Source: Bacillus haikouensis
GTDB lineage: Bacteria; Bacillota; Bacilli; Bacillales; Bacillaceae_B
Direction: 5' to 3'
Length of the DNA: 32,149 nucleotides
Assembly (NCBI RefSeq): GCF_013179555.1
Contig: NZ_JABMCR010000013.1
Coordinates: forward strand, 1-32,149
The position numbers and the translations under genes were made by a program. Every line of letters starts with the position of its first letter. The stretch's first letter is position 1. Under the pieces are notes generated by a model. That model was given only the letters and a program-made list of their open reading frames with translations, made no database searches and had not been told where the DNA came from. This document shows, in pieces, positions 14,309 to 24,319 of the stretch.

Positions 14309-14863
14309 ATGTTTTCTTTTAGCATTAACAAGGATATCTCAATTGAGCTTTTGCAGCAGCATCACAAAGAGGAATTATTTGAGTTGATTGATTCGAATCG
14401 GGTACACTTGCGTGAATGGCTGCTTTGGGTAGATAAAAGGCGCTCTCCTTCAGACTTTGAGACGATCATTCCGTTATGGATACGAAATTATGCGGACAAT
14501 AATGGATTTGATGCAGGTATACGTTTTCATGGGGAACTGGTTGGAATGGTAGGTCTGCACTATATTGATTGGCACACAAGATCTACAAGCATCGGATATT
14601 TTTTAGCCGAGTATTCACAGGGTAAAGGAATCATATCTACTGTCATATCCGCTCTGCTGGAATATCTATTTACTGTTCAGAAGCTCAATCGTGCAGTTAT
14701 ACAATGCGCGGTTAATAATTATAAAAGTATCAGGATCCCGGAACGGCTCGGGTTCACAAAAGAAGGGGTGATTCGTGAAGGCCAATGGATAAATGATCAT
14801 TACGAAGACATTGTAACCTACAGCCTTTTAAAGGATGAATGGAAAGACAGGCAAAATCAATAA
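14309..14863 (+). CDS. GNAT N-acetyltransferase, RimJ/RimL type
   Basis: About 184 aa. Related enzymes acetylate the N-termini of ribosomal proteins, but most Bacillus homologues have unknown targets. Visible features are LREWLLWVDKRRSPSDFE near the N-terminus, the family strand IGYFLAEYSQGKGIISTVISALLEY containing the acetyl-CoA loop, and NYKSIRIPERLGFTKEGVIREGQWINDHYEDIVTYSLL split over the end. AAAGGGGTG at 14294-14302 suits the ATG at 14309; the ATG three bases earlier is an equal alternative and the GTG at 14300 lies in the site. It diverges from the CD3324 gene. Confidence 0.86.
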   Translation: MFSFSINKDISIELLQQHHKEELFELIDSNRVHLREWLLWVDKRRSPSDFETIIPLWIRNYADNNGFDAGIRFHGELVGMVGLHYIDWHTRSTSIGYFLAEYSQGKGIISTVISALLEYLFTVQKLNRAVIQCAVNNYKSIRIPERLGFTKEGVIREGQWINDHYEDIVTYSLLKDEWKDRQNQ

Positions 14864-15025
14864 CAATGCACTCTATTCGAAATGATTGATCCATCTCCGT
14901 AAAAGCAAATACAATGATAGCATGAATCATCAACCAACTATCTAACTGCTAGCGACCACTTTCAGTGTTACTTGAGTTGAATTTTACCCTAGTGCATCAC
15001 TTTACTTGATTATGGGACGAAAAGA

Positions 15026-15252
15026 GAGGGTGGGACAAAAGTGTTTTAGTCAAAGTAAAACCCGAACTAATTTGCCTTCTTACAGGCAAATTATTTCGGG
15101 TTTTTATTTTGTTTAATGTACATTTAGATTTTAGCTCTTTCCAGCGGTTGATTGGAGTCTTCGTCTTGCAAGGAAATCATTAGCGGTATTAAGAACATAC
15201 ACTGAAATTGTTCGTCTTTATGTCGTGGTTTATTCGTTTTGTCCCTGCCCCC
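15026..15252. repeat. Non-coding intergenic element with imperfect inverted ends
   Basis: The left end GAGGGTGGGACAAAA (15026-15040) and the right end TTTTGTCCCTGCCCCC (15237-15252) are imperfect inverted copies. Inside are a long hairpin (15057-15100) and a stretch CAGCGGTTGATTGGAG. I recall similar GTGGGACAAAA and GTTGATTGGAG motifs scattered between genes in Bacillus and relatives. It carries no coding capacity, so it would be a miniature non-autonomous repeat. No target duplication was identified. Confidence 0.45.
15057..15107 (+). terminator. Large hairpin followed by T-rich tract
   Basis: AAAACCCGAACTAATTTGCCT pairs with AGGCAAATTATTTCGGGTTTT with a single mismatch and a six-base loop, followed by TATTTTG. 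It would terminate transcription from the GNAT gene about 190 bases upstream. It lies inside the intergenic repeat element. Confidence 0.55.
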
Positions 15253-15304
15253 TTAAATTTTGTTGAATTAGGGATGGAATTCGCTCCAACTTAAAGAAGT
15301 CTTA

Positions 15305-15880
15305 CTAACGTTTGTTTTCTTCCTTCACCATTCCATAGATACAAGTATCCGTAACTCGTTTTCCATCCACTGACAACTCATCATTTTTCAACATGCCCTC
15401 TAATTCATATCCAAGCTGCTCAGGTATTCTTCTGCTTCTCAAATTTTCACTTTCACACCGGATTTCCACTCTTTTTCCTTTTAAGTCATTCAGTGCAAAC
15501 TCAGTCAGTCTCCAAACAGCTTCTTTCATATAGCCTTTTCCGCTCATTCTGGTATCGATCCAATATCCGATTTCGAATTTCGGGATATCCCAGTCGATAT
15601 TATGAAATCCTGTAGACCCGATAAATTGATTAGTCTTCTTGCAAAACACGAGATACCTTAAAGCTTTGCGGGTAATGAAATTTGCATGTGCTTCCCTTGT
15701 GTTTGTTTCAGTATCTTCCACCGATGGAAGATTTTGTGCAAACCCCAGCCAGGGTTTCAACTCTGAATGAGATGCTGTTATTGCTTCATTGACCACTCTT
15801 CCATCGCCGGGCAAAGGCATCCTTAAGAGTAAACGTTCTGTTTCAATTTTGTTTGGAACTTCAAGCATTACCGGATTCAT
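15305..15880 (-). CDS. GNAT N-acetyltransferase, RimJ/RimL type
   Basis: 191 aa. The N-terminus KIETERLLLRMPLPGDGRVV is the hallmark of RimJ/RimL-type acetyltransferases. The acetyl-CoA loop is IGYWIDTRMSGKGYMKEAV, and the C-terminus has NLRSRRIPEQLGYELEGML. An earlier ATG at 15907 exists, but AGAGGGG eight bases before the ATG at 15880 makes the shorter form more likely. It is the second such enzyme within 1.5 kb, on the opposite strand, with only the family core in common. The substrate is unknown. Confidence 0.87.
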   Translation of the reverse strand: MNPVMLEVPNKIETERLLLRMPLPGDGRVVNEAITASHSELKPWLGFAQNLPSVEDTETNTREAHANFITRKALRYLVFCKKTNQFIGSTGFHNIDWDIPKFEIGYWIDTRMSGKGYMKEAVWRLTEFALNDLKGKRVEIRCESENLRSRRIPEQLGYELEGMLKNDELSVDGKRVTDTCIYGMVKEENKR

Positions 15881-16034
15881 GATAATGACCCCTCTTTGAT
15901 TTTGCATATTTAGAATAATCTGTATGTAAATTATTGCTATTATAATATAGTAGCAGCTTTCTTGTAAATTTTTTCTATACTTGTAATTTCCTATACATTA
16001 TACTATAAGAAAAAACTTACTTCCGGAGGTTCGC

Positions 16035-16868
16035 ATGTCTTCTATCAATATAAACCATTCAATAGGTGATCAAATAATAGAGAATAAAAGGAACCTTTCT
16101 CTTGAGATCTTTAAAGAACTTCATATTCATCATCCTGAAACTTATCCGGAAGAACTCCTTGAAGGTCTACTGCCTTATCTTGACCACTTAATAGAACTTA
16201 CAGGTCAAAGCCTATTAAGAAATCACGATAATGCTCCAGCAGTATACTCCTGGGGAAAAGAAGTGGGCAAGCTTTCTACAGAACATGGCACACCTCTTCC
16301 AACTACAATCAGCAAAGTTACTCTTTATAAAAAAGCAATACTGAACAGTATCATTCATTGGAATGATGAATCTCTCAATAATGAAATGCTTGTAAAAGTA
16401 AATATAGAAATTGATGAGGTCTTCAATACGATGATTTCTGCCTTTAGTGAAGCATACAGCGATTATTCAAAACAGCAATTGACAAAATCTGAAGAGAAGT
16501 ATCTTTCTCTTTCAACACCCGTTGTACCTATTTTTGAAAACCTTGCCATTCTTCCGCTAATCGGCCAGGTAGATGGAGTTCGTGCAGACATGATGATCAC
16601 GCATGTCCTTGATGAATGCAAAAACTTGTCCATTCATCAATTGATCATTGATCTCTCGGGAGTTTATGAAGTAAATCCTCTCTTTCAGGAGGGAATCATG
16701 AAGCTCATCGACAGCCTCAAGCTTCTCGGAATTGAACCTGCGCTGTCAGGCATGCGTGCTGAAATGAGCTTAAAATTTATAGAAGTCGGCATCAATTTGA
16801 CAAACATAAAAATCTATCAATCCTTAAATAAAGCTATTCAAAATCTCCAGTTAAATTTAACGAAATAA
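16035..16868 (+). CDS. RsbR-like stressosome protein with STAS domain, lacking phospho-Thr sites
   Basis: 277 aa, matching RsbR (about 274). The N-terminal non-haem globin-like sensor spans about 1-150. The linker is STPVVPIFENLAILPLIG (160-177), and the STAS domain spans about 165-275. RsbR proteins sit in the stressosome with RsbS and RsbT and gate SigB activation. In RsbRA, as I recall, phospho-threonines lie in SIDTERAK and PVVDTMVA. Here the aligned residues are G181 (QVDGVRAD) and P215 (YEVNPLFQ), so neither site can be phosphorylated. The ATG has CGGAGG at seven bases. It is single, with no rsbS or rsbT nearby, and has its own terminator. Confidence 0.84.
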   Translation: MSSININHSIGDQIIENKRNLSLEIFKELHIHHPETYPEELLEGLLPYLDHLIELTGQSLLRNHDNAPAVYSWGKEVGKLSTEHGTPLPTTISKVTLYKKAILNSIIHWNDESLNNEMLVKVNIEIDEVFNTMISAFSEAYSDYSKQQLTKSEEKYLSLSTPVVPIFENLAILPLIGQVDGVRADMMITHVLDECKNLSIHQLIIDLSGVYEVNPLFQEGIMKLIDSLKLLGIEPALSGMRAEMSLKFIEVGINLTNIKIYQSLNKAIQNLQLNLTK

Positions 16869-16869
16869 A

Positions 16870-16925
16870 ATCAAAACGCCCGTTCTCTCAACTCTATTAA
16901 AGCAGTGAAGAACGGGCATTTTGAT
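16870..16925 (+). terminator. Terminator of the RsbR-like gene
   Basis: ATCAAAACGCCCGTTCT (16870-16886) pairs with AGAACGGGCATTTTGAT (16909-16925) with one mismatch. It lies immediately after the stop codon, with a short T tract inside the 3' arm. Confidence 0.75.
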
Positions 16926-17030
16926 TGGCAGCATTAAATATGATTGTAATCAGCCTCAGTTGAGAGGATAGATGAAGTAATAATTGATTAAGTTATCACC
17001 TTGAACGCTTCTCACAATTTTATTGTTTTT

Positions 17031-17375
17031 TTAACGGCAATAAAGAATTTCTTTTTTATTTTTAACACTTCCATTACTCTTGTTGATAACAACTTCAAAT
17101 CCCTTGCAAGAAGATTGATCTCTTTCATCGTAAAGCTCCACAACGATTTCATCACTCAGTACATGTACATCATTCATTTTAAATGGTGTAGAATCAAGCT
17201 TTTCTTCAGTTTTCCACCAGCCTGCGAGATAGCGCTTGGAAATATCTACAGCAAGTGTCCTGCTGACAGGCAGATCCGATTGTTCAATATGTAATGTACG
17301 GGCATCATTTCTCAAAAACATTCCAAGCATAATCAAAATCCCGATTGCAGGAACAACCAGTAGTTTTAAATTCAT
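17031..17375 (-). CDS. Small membrane-anchored hypothetical protein
   Basis: Not recognised. 114 aa with one N-terminal membrane anchor or signal (LKLLVVPAIGILIMLGMFL), then an extracellular domain of about 90 residues containing two Cys (C90 in SSCKG and C113 in LYCR) that could form a disulfide. The layout (ISKRYLAGWWKTEEKL, then DEIVVELYDERD, then FEVVINKSNGSVKNKKEI) recalls PepSY-like small modules, but this is only a resemblance. The ATG has AAAGGTGAT at about four bases. It is the last gene of a three-gene unit with peptidase E and the 37-codon gene, overlapping or nearly so. Confidence 0.6.
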   Translation of the reverse strand: MNLKLLVVPAIGILIMLGMFLRNDARTLHIEQSDLPVSRTLAVDISKRYLAGWWKTEEKLDSTPFKMNDVHVLSDEIVVELYDERDQSSCKGFEVVINKSNGSVKNKKEILYCR

Positions 17376-17380
17376 CTATA

Positions 17381-17494
17381 TCACCTTTTTTTCTTTGCTG
17401 CCTTGTAAATTTCCTTATTGCTTTTTCTGTTGCTTTCAGGAGAATAGTTGTCTCGATGCTGAATATCTACTTTCCTTTTTTCATTCGATTCCAT
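17381..17494 (-). CDS. Small basic protein (37 aa) bridging peptidase E and the membrane protein
   Basis: ATG at 17494 starts inside the last codons of the peptidase E gene, and the TGA at 17381 ends five bases before the next ATG. The reading frame fills the gap exactly. The product starts MESNEKRKVDIQ and ends YKAAKKKR, highly charged, with no hydrophobic segment. The upstream purine stretch GGAATCGGGG is a weak ribosome site, and translational coupling to peptidase E is likely. The tight packing argues for a real gene, but no family is known. Confidence 0.5.
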   Translation of the reverse strand: MESNEKRKVDIQHRDNYSPESNRKSNKEIYKAAKKKR

Positions 17495-18161
17495 CCCCGA
17501 TTCCAAATGTGCGGATTCCCCCTTCATTGTAGACTACTGCATCTTTATTTCCGATCACCTGTATCCGGTGTTCCTTAATAAATAATCCAGTCTCTTCTGA
17601 AAGAGCGATGACAGGCAGTTGATATTCCTTGATAAATGAAAGGATGAATGGATGATCCTTCTTCTCATAGTGACATTGAACGGCGTACTTTCCCAGAAGC
17701 TGAAGACCCGCATAATCCCCTGTGCACTCCTTATTTTCGTCACTGTTTTCAGCAGTCATTATATGACTGCCTAAAACGATTCCTCCCGCACTGCCTCCAT
17801 AAATGGATCCCCCGCTCTTTACAAATGCCTTTATCACGTTAGTAAAGTGGTTATCATTCAATATATTCAAAAGTCGAAATGTATTTCCGCCCCCCAGATA
17901 AACTCCAGAAAAATTCTGTAAATCTTCCAGGCTCTTATTTTCTAATTCTGTCCACATCTCTATATTAACAATTCCAAGAGGGCGAAAGACACCCGTTATC
18001 CATTCATAACAACTTTCGTAAGATGCTGTTGACGACTCCATGGCCAAAGGAATATATAAAAGCGGAAGGTCCCGATTTAGTATAGAAGCAAAATCCCGGT
18101 CAATCTCACTTGTCTGGTTTTCATCTCCCCCGCCGGATATCACGATATTTCCCAATTGCAT
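17481..18161 (-). CDS. Peptidase E / type 1 glutamine amidotransferase-like (S51) protein
   Basis: 226 aa serine peptidase of the S51 family, which cleaves N-terminal Asp dipeptides (or, in relatives, cyanophycin). The nucleophile elbow GGSAGG has S124 after the glycine-rich loop YLGGGNTFRLL. A candidate His is H164 (QCHYEKKDH), and the strand ALSEETGLFIKEHR carries the acid region. The protein lacks a signal peptide, so it is cytosolic. The start is ATG at 18161 with GGAGAGGGGG about four bases upstream. It is the first gene of a compact three-gene unit. Confidence 0.85.
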   Translation of the reverse strand: MQLGNIVISGGGDENQTSEIDRDFASILNRDLPLLYIPLAMESSTASYESCYEWITGVFRPLGIVNIEMWTELENKSLEDLQNFSGVYLGGGNTFRLLNILNDNHFTNVIKAFVKSGGSIYGGSAGGIVLGSHIMTAENSDENKECTGDYAGLQLLGKYAVQCHYEKKDHPFILSFIKEYQLPVIALSEETGLFIKEHRIQVIGNKDAVVYNEGGIRTFGIGDGIE

Positions 18162-18589
18162 ACCCCCTCTCCAACACTGTCATTCTACCATTTAATTGTA
18201 AGAATTCTCCACAACTTCTTTAAATATTCTTTGTTAACTAAAAAATTGAAAATCGAGGTTGGGAAAAGACGTGACTGATTACCTATACATAACACAACAA
18301 AACATGAAGTTTGAGGAAATTTTTCATAGATAATAGTCATATTTTAAGTTTTGCATTCTTAATTTCCTAATAAATCCAATTCTCTTCCAACTGGGGGATT
18401 CTGTATTTTCAGATAGTTTGCTAGAATCCTATTTAGCGGGATGCACTACATACAAGGAACATCTCGATCAGCATCTCCAATCGATAGTTTGAAAGGGGGC
18501 AGACGGAAAGGTAATCAAATCAATTGCAGAAATTTGTCGTTACTGATTTTGGATGACTCTAAAAAAACAGAAAATGGAGGAATACGATT
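18162..18589. other. 428-base stretch before the subtilisin-like gene
   Basis: No credible gene. A plus-strand frame (18337-18492) is open for 51 codons but lacks any start with a ribosome site; it could be a decayed fragment. The protease promoter must lie here, but no -35/-10 pair with proper spacing stood out. The region is AT-rich. Confidence 0.6.
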
Positions 18590-19804
18590 ATGAAACTCAA
18601 AAAAATCGCCGCATTGTCATTAGCTGCTTCACTCGCCATCTTCCCCACCTTTGGGGGAAGCGCATTCGCAAAAGATACAAACCCTCTTGATAAAGCTGCA
18701 AAAAATACAACCGTAAGCAAAAGTCTTGAGAAAAATGATTATGTTAAAGGTGAAGTGATTGTAAAGTTTAAAGATTCAGCATCAAAATCTTTAAAAGGCA
18801 ACGCACTTAAAAGTATGAACGCCACTGAGGTTAAGGACACAGATGCAGTAAAGTCCCCTTACAAGGTACTGAAGGTCGGTAATGTGGACGCTGCTGTCAA
18901 AGCATTAAATAAAAATCCGAATGTAGAATATGCTGAACCCAACTACAAGCTGGCTTCTACCTGGACACCGAATGACTACTATTATCAAGGCTATCAATAC
19001 GGTCCTCAAAATACTTACACCAATAATGCATGGGATTATACCCGCGGCAGCAGCGGTCAGGAAATCGCAGTTCTTGATACTGGTGTCGATTATAACCACC
19101 CTGATCTTGACGGAAAAACCATCCGTGGCTATGACTTCGTAGACAATGATTATTACCCGATGGATCTGAATGGCCACGGTACGCATGTAGCAGGTACTGC
19201 AGCCGCTGAAACCAATAACAGCACAGGTATTGCAGGGATGGCACCAAACACAAGAATCCTTGCTGTACGAGTTCTGGATGCAAGTGGAAACGGCTCATTG
19301 GCAGACATTGCTGATGGAATCCGTTATGCTGCCGACCAGGGTGCGGAAGTCATCAACCTTTCCTTAGGTTGTGATTGCTCAACAAGTACATTGGAAAATG
19401 CGGTTAACTATGCATGGAACAAAGGAAGTGTAGTCATCGCTGCTGCTGGAAACGACGGAGTCTCAACTACATTTGAACCGGCTTCCTATGCAAATGTAAT
19501 TGCAGTTGGTGCCGTGGACAGTGCTGATCGCAGAGCTTCATTCTCAAACTATGGTTCATGGGTGGATGTGTCTGCACCTGGTGTAGACATCGCTGCAACG
19601 GTACCGAATAACGGGTACGCTTACATGTCCGGGACATCAATGGCTTCTCCACATGTTGCAGGACTTGCGGGACTCCTTGCCAGCCAGGGCCGCAGCAATA
19701 GCCAAATCCGCCAGGCAATCGAACAGACTGCCGATTACGTGAGTGGAACAGGTACTTACACTCAGCATGGCAGAATCAATTCATATGATGCGGTAAGATA
19801 CTAA
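18590..19804 (+). CDS. Secreted subtilisin-like serine protease (S8, thermitase/Ak.1-like)
   Basis: Extracellular alkaline-type protease. A signal peptide ends near SAFA (about residue 27). The propeptide of the I9 inhibitor type is about 50-120 (VKGEVIVKFKD to VEYAEPNY). The catalytic domain has Asp163 (VLDTGVDYNHPDLDG), His196 (NGHGTHVAGT), oxyanion Asn288 (AAAGNDG) and Ser350 (SGTSMASPHVAG). Two Cys two residues apart, C261 and C263 (GCDCS), could form the tight disulfide known in Bacillus Ak.1 protease. The mature start STWTPNDYYYQ and the size (about 283 aa) resemble thermitase. The ATG has GGAGG at about seven bases, and the terminator follows. Confidence 0.93.
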   Translation: MKLKKIAALSLAASLAIFPTFGGSAFAKDTNPLDKAAKNTTVSKSLEKNDYVKGEVIVKFKDSASKSLKGNALKSMNATEVKDTDAVKSPYKVLKVGNVDAAVKALNKNPNVEYAEPNYKLASTWTPNDYYYQGYQYGPQNTYTNNAWDYTRGSSGQEIAVLDTGVDYNHPDLDGKTIRGYDFVDNDYYPMDLNGHGTHVAGTAAAETNNSTGIAGMAPNTRILAVRVLDASGNGSLADIADGIRYAADQGAEVINLSLGCDCSTSTLENAVNYAWNKGSVVIAAAGNDGVSTTFEPASYANVIAVGAVDSADRRASFSNYGSWVDVSAPGVDIAATVPNNGYAYMSGTSMASPHVAGLAGLLASQGRSNSQIRQAIEQTADYVSGTGTYTQHGRINSYDAVRY

Positions 19805-19810
19805 TCTGAA

Positions 19811-19864
19811 AATAAGAAGAGCCATCCAGCCTGCTTCAGACTGTGAGGGCTCTTCTTATTTTAT
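19811..19864. terminator. Shared terminator of protease and HIT genes
   Basis: AATAAGAAGAGCC (19811-19823) pairs with GGCTCTTCTTATT (19848-19860) around a 24-base loop, followed by TT. It lies between the convergent genes and touches the HIT stop codon. Confidence 0.75.
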
Positions 19865-20185
19865 CACTTCACCTGAAGCAATGTGAAAATGAAGATGCTT
19901 GGAATCCTGATATTGTCCTACATTCGTGATCACTCGGCATGCACCGTATTCCTTTTCGACCTCGCCTGCCACTTTTCTTACAGTATCAATCAATTCACTG
20001 AAGACAGCGTGATCTCCTTCCTCCATTTTAGTCAAAGATGGGATGTGTTTCTTAGGAATTGCCACAATATGTACTCTGTAATAAGGTTTTGTATGATAAT
20101 ACGCCAGTGTATTATCTGTTTCATAAACTTTCTTCACTTCAGTCTTTCCGCTCATTACTTCATCACAGTAAAAATCATTCGTCAA
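19856..20185 (-). CDS. HIT family nucleotide-binding protein
   Basis: Small nucleotide hydrolase or transferase. The histidine triad HLHFH (H97, H99, H101) with a preceding strand RVITNVGQYQD is diagnostic. The N-terminus DFYCDEVMSGKTEVKKVYETD is typical of bacterial HIT proteins. The upstream frame is open to a GTG at 20194, but GGGAG eight bases before the TTG at 20185 indicates the TTG start and 109 aa. The protein is cytosolic. Its substrate (for example Ap4A or AMP-lysine) is unknown. It converges on the protease gene. Confidence 0.82.
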   Translation of the reverse strand: MTNDFYCDEVMSGKTEVKKVYETDNTLAYYHTKPYYRVHIVAIPKKHIPSLTKMEEGDHAVFSELIDTVRKVAGEVEKEYGACRVITNVGQYQDSKHLHFHIASGEVIK

Positions 20186-20376
20186 TCCGACCACTCCCTG
20201 TTTTGAGTTACTACTCTCTTATACTTTAACATATTTATCCATTAGTATCAGAAAATTTTCTTTTGCCCATTTTTCCTCTTTTCATGAAAATTTTCCTGAT
20301 TCTCCTCGAAAATACCCTATTTTATATACTCATATAGTCCCTTATTTTCTCAATACCCAGAGAATCAATAGAATGA

Positions 20377-22056
<1,680 letters not shown>

Positions 22057-22060
22057 ACAC

Positions 22061-22100
22061 AAAAAACCCGGCAGAGAATCACATCTCTGCCGGGTTTTTT
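22061..22100. terminator. Strong bidirectional terminator
   Basis: AAAAAACCCGGCAGAG pairs perfectly with CTCTGCCGGGTTTTTT around an eight-base loop. It separates the convergent protease and SulP genes and works on both strands. Confidence 0.92.
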
Positions 22101-22107
22101 CAATTTA

Positions 22108-23589
22108 TCAATGATTTACAGCCTTATCCAGGCCGCCTTTCTTATTATGAATAGCCAGTCTGTCCATTAATCTATTGCTTTCTGCATTTAGTCCCGCCAA
22201 GTTAACCTTAACACCATTCTGATGGTATTTGAGTACGATTTTATCAATAGCACCTACAGCTGAATCATCCCATAAATGAGCATTTGTAAGATCCAGCGTT
22301 ACTTCTTTTACATCTTCGGTAAAGTCAAAGTTTTCTACAAACTCTGTAACTGAAGCAAAGAACAGTTGTCCGGATACGCGGTATACTTTCTTATTCGCCT
22401 TCTCCGATCCCATCGATGTAATTTTCACTTTTGAAATTTTAGAAGCAAAGAATACTGCACTTAAAATGATACCAACCAGGACACCTTTCGATAAGTCGTG
22501 AGTGAAAAGCACCGTAATAACGGTAGCAAGCATAACAATGCTGTCTGTAATCGGGGTTTTGTGAAGATTCAATACGGATCCCCAGTCAAATGTCCCAATT
22601 GATACCATGATCATGACTCCTACGAGCGCTGCCATCGGAATTTGAACCAAGAAGTCATTCAAGAGCAGAATCAGGATCATCAGAAATGTACCTGCCACAA
22701 AGGCAGATAGTCTGCCGCGGCCGCCGGATTTGACATTGATAACGGACTGTCCGATCATCGCGCAGCCTGCCATACCGCCGAAGAATCCTGATACGATATT
22801 GGCAATACCCTGACCTTTCGCTTCTTTATTCTTATCACTTGTTGTGTCTGTCATATCATCCACAATTGAAGCAGTTAATAAAGACTCTACCAATCCGACA
22901 ATCGCTATCGATAAAGAATATGGGAATATGATCTGCAATGTTTCAAAGTTAAACGGGATATCCGGAATTAAGAAAATAGGTAATGCCTGTGTCAATTCAC
23001 CCATATCACCCACTGTTCGAACACCTGTCCCGGTCATTACAGCAAATATCGTCACTGCAATGATCGCAACTAAAGGTGAAGGAACAGCTTTAGTAAAACG
23101 AGGTAAGATATAAATAATTGCTAAAGCAGCAGCTACCATCGCATACATTATCCATTCTTCTCCTGCAAAATGTGGTAATTGTGCAGTAAATATCAGAATT
23201 GCCAATGCGTTAACGAAGCCAATCATAACAGACCGCGGGACAAATTTCATTAAGCGGCCTAATTTAAGGATACCCATAACTATTTGAATCACACCTGTCA
23301 GGATTGTGGCAGCAAGTAAATATTTTAATCCGTGCTCAGCTACTAAAGTTGTCATTAAAAGTGCTGTTGCTCCCGTCGCGGCGGAAATCATGCCTGGACG
23401 TCCACCAACAAATGCAATGACAACCGCAATACAGAATGAAGCATACAATCCGACCATCGGATCAACTCCAGCGATAATCGAAAACGCAATCGCTTCTGGA
23501 ATTAACGCCATCGCCACGACCATCCCTGCGAGTATATCGCCGCGAATATTTCCAAACCACTCATATTTAATTTTTGAAGTTAAATTCAT
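22108..23589 (-). CDS. SulP family inorganic anion transporter with STAS domain
   Basis: 493 aa. The N-terminus [21 protein letters not shown] is the SulP signature, and about ten to twelve helices follow. The cytoplasmic STAS domain (about 375-475) has [26 protein letters not shown]. Relatives transport sulfate, bicarbonate or other anions, so the ion is not defined here. The open frame runs upstream to 23655, but AGAGGTG four bases before the ATG at 23589 sets the start. It is divergent from uspA across a 260-base region that must carry promoters for both. No carbonic anhydrase or sulfate genes are adjacent. Confidence 0.9.
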   Translation of the reverse strand: MNLTSKIKYEWFGNIRGDILAGMVVAMALIPEAIAFSIIAGVDPMVGLYASFCIAVVIAFVGGRPGMISAATGATALLMTTLVAEHGLKYLLAATILTGVIQIVMGILKLGRLMKFVPRSVMIGFVNALAILIFTAQLPHFAGEEWIMYAMVAAALAIIYILPRFTKAVPSPLVAIIAVTIFAVMTGTGVRTVGDMGELTQALPIFLIPDIPFNFETLQIIFPYSLSIAIVGLVESLLTASIVDDMTDTTSDKNKEAKGQGIANIVSGFFGGMAGCAMIGQSVINVKSGGRGRLSAFVAGTFLMILILLLNDFLVQIPMAALVGVMIMVSIGTFDWGSVLNLHKTPITDSIVMLATVITVLFTHDLSKGVLVGIILSAVFFASKISKVKITSMGSEKANKKVYRVSGQLFFASVTEFVENFDFTEDVKEVTLDLTNAHLWDDSAVGAIDKIVLKYHQNGVKVNLAGLNAESNRLMDRLAIHNKKGGLDKAVNH

Positions 23590-23849
23590 AATGCACCTCT
23601 TTTGTATTTTGTCTTGACTTTCAACTCTCATGAAAGTCGGGGCCGTTTTACACAAGGCACATTATATAATGAATCTACCTTTTTGTGAACCATTAATGAA
23701 AGCGGGATCATGATGAATAATCTCTCTCTTCAATCGTTTTCCTTCATTTTTCTACCAAACTTAAAGTTTGAAAAAAAATACATTAATTTACGTGAAAAAG
23801 GGGTAAAATAAAGTACATTCAGAAAATTCAAATCATTGGAGGGGATTCC

Positions 23850-24266
23850 ATGTTTAAAAGAATTTTACTTGCCACTGATGGATCTGATCATTCAATCAGA
23901 GCTGCGGAAAAGGCAATTGCTCTTGCATCCTTTCAAAAAGGGGCGGAAATTGATATTGTTTATGTGATTGACGGGAAACAATCTAAGGATGACGTCCTGG
24001 AACATTGGGGGAGGAATGCAGCAGACAAAAGAAAACACAAACTTCAATTGATTGAACAAAAAGCGAGACATGCTGAAATTCGTTTCAATACGATTTTTTT
24101 GCATGGTGAACCCGGACCCGAAATTATTGAATACGCAAATAAGCACACATATGACGCACTGGTCATTGGAAGCCGCGGCCTAAACACCTTTCAGGAAATG
24201 GTGCTTGGGAGTGTGAGCCATAAAGTCGCGAAGCGGGTGAAATGTCCGGTTATGATTGTAAAATAA
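23850..24266 (+). CDS. Universal stress protein (UspA family)
   Basis: 138 aa with the single Usp domain. The N-terminus FKRILLATDGSDHSIRAAEKAIALA is the ATP-binding first strand. The C-terminal ATP motif GSRGLNTFQEMVLGSVSHKV (G-x2-G-x9-GS) indicates an ATP-binding subtype. Such proteins accumulate in stress and starvation. The ATG has TTGGAGGGG at about five bases. The gene lies divergent to the SulP gene, which suggests coordinated expression but does not prove it. Confidence 0.9.
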   Translation: MFKRILLATDGSDHSIRAAEKAIALASFQKGAEIDIVYVIDGKQSKDDVLEHWGRNAADKRKHKLQLIEQKARHAEIRFNTIFLHGEPGPEIIEYANKHTYDALVIGSRGLNTFQEMVLGSVSHKVAKRVKCPVMIVK

Positions 24267-24278
24267 TACGAAAAGATT

Positions 24279-24309
24279 AAAAAGTGCGCGTCAGACGCAC
24301 ACTTTTTAT
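24279..24309. terminator. Bidirectional terminator between uspA and the carboxypeptidase gene
   Basis: AAAAAGTGCGCGTC pairs with GACGCACACTTTTT with one mismatch, giving a long stem with a very short loop. It lies between the convergent stop codons and ends in T residues on either strand. Confidence 0.75.
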
Positions 24310-24319
24310 AAAGAGATTA

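Larger units (their letters stand above)
14864..15304. other. 441-base stretch without a gene
   Basis: No credible gene on either strand. It contains a probable intergenic repeat element (15026-15252) with inverted ends and an internal hairpin, listed separately. The first 150 bases hold nothing I recognise. Confidence 0.7.

Noticed and set aside
18337-18492. 51-codon open frame before the protease gene
   Set aside because: No start codon with a ribosome site and no family resemblance; it could be a remnant but is not supportable as a gene.
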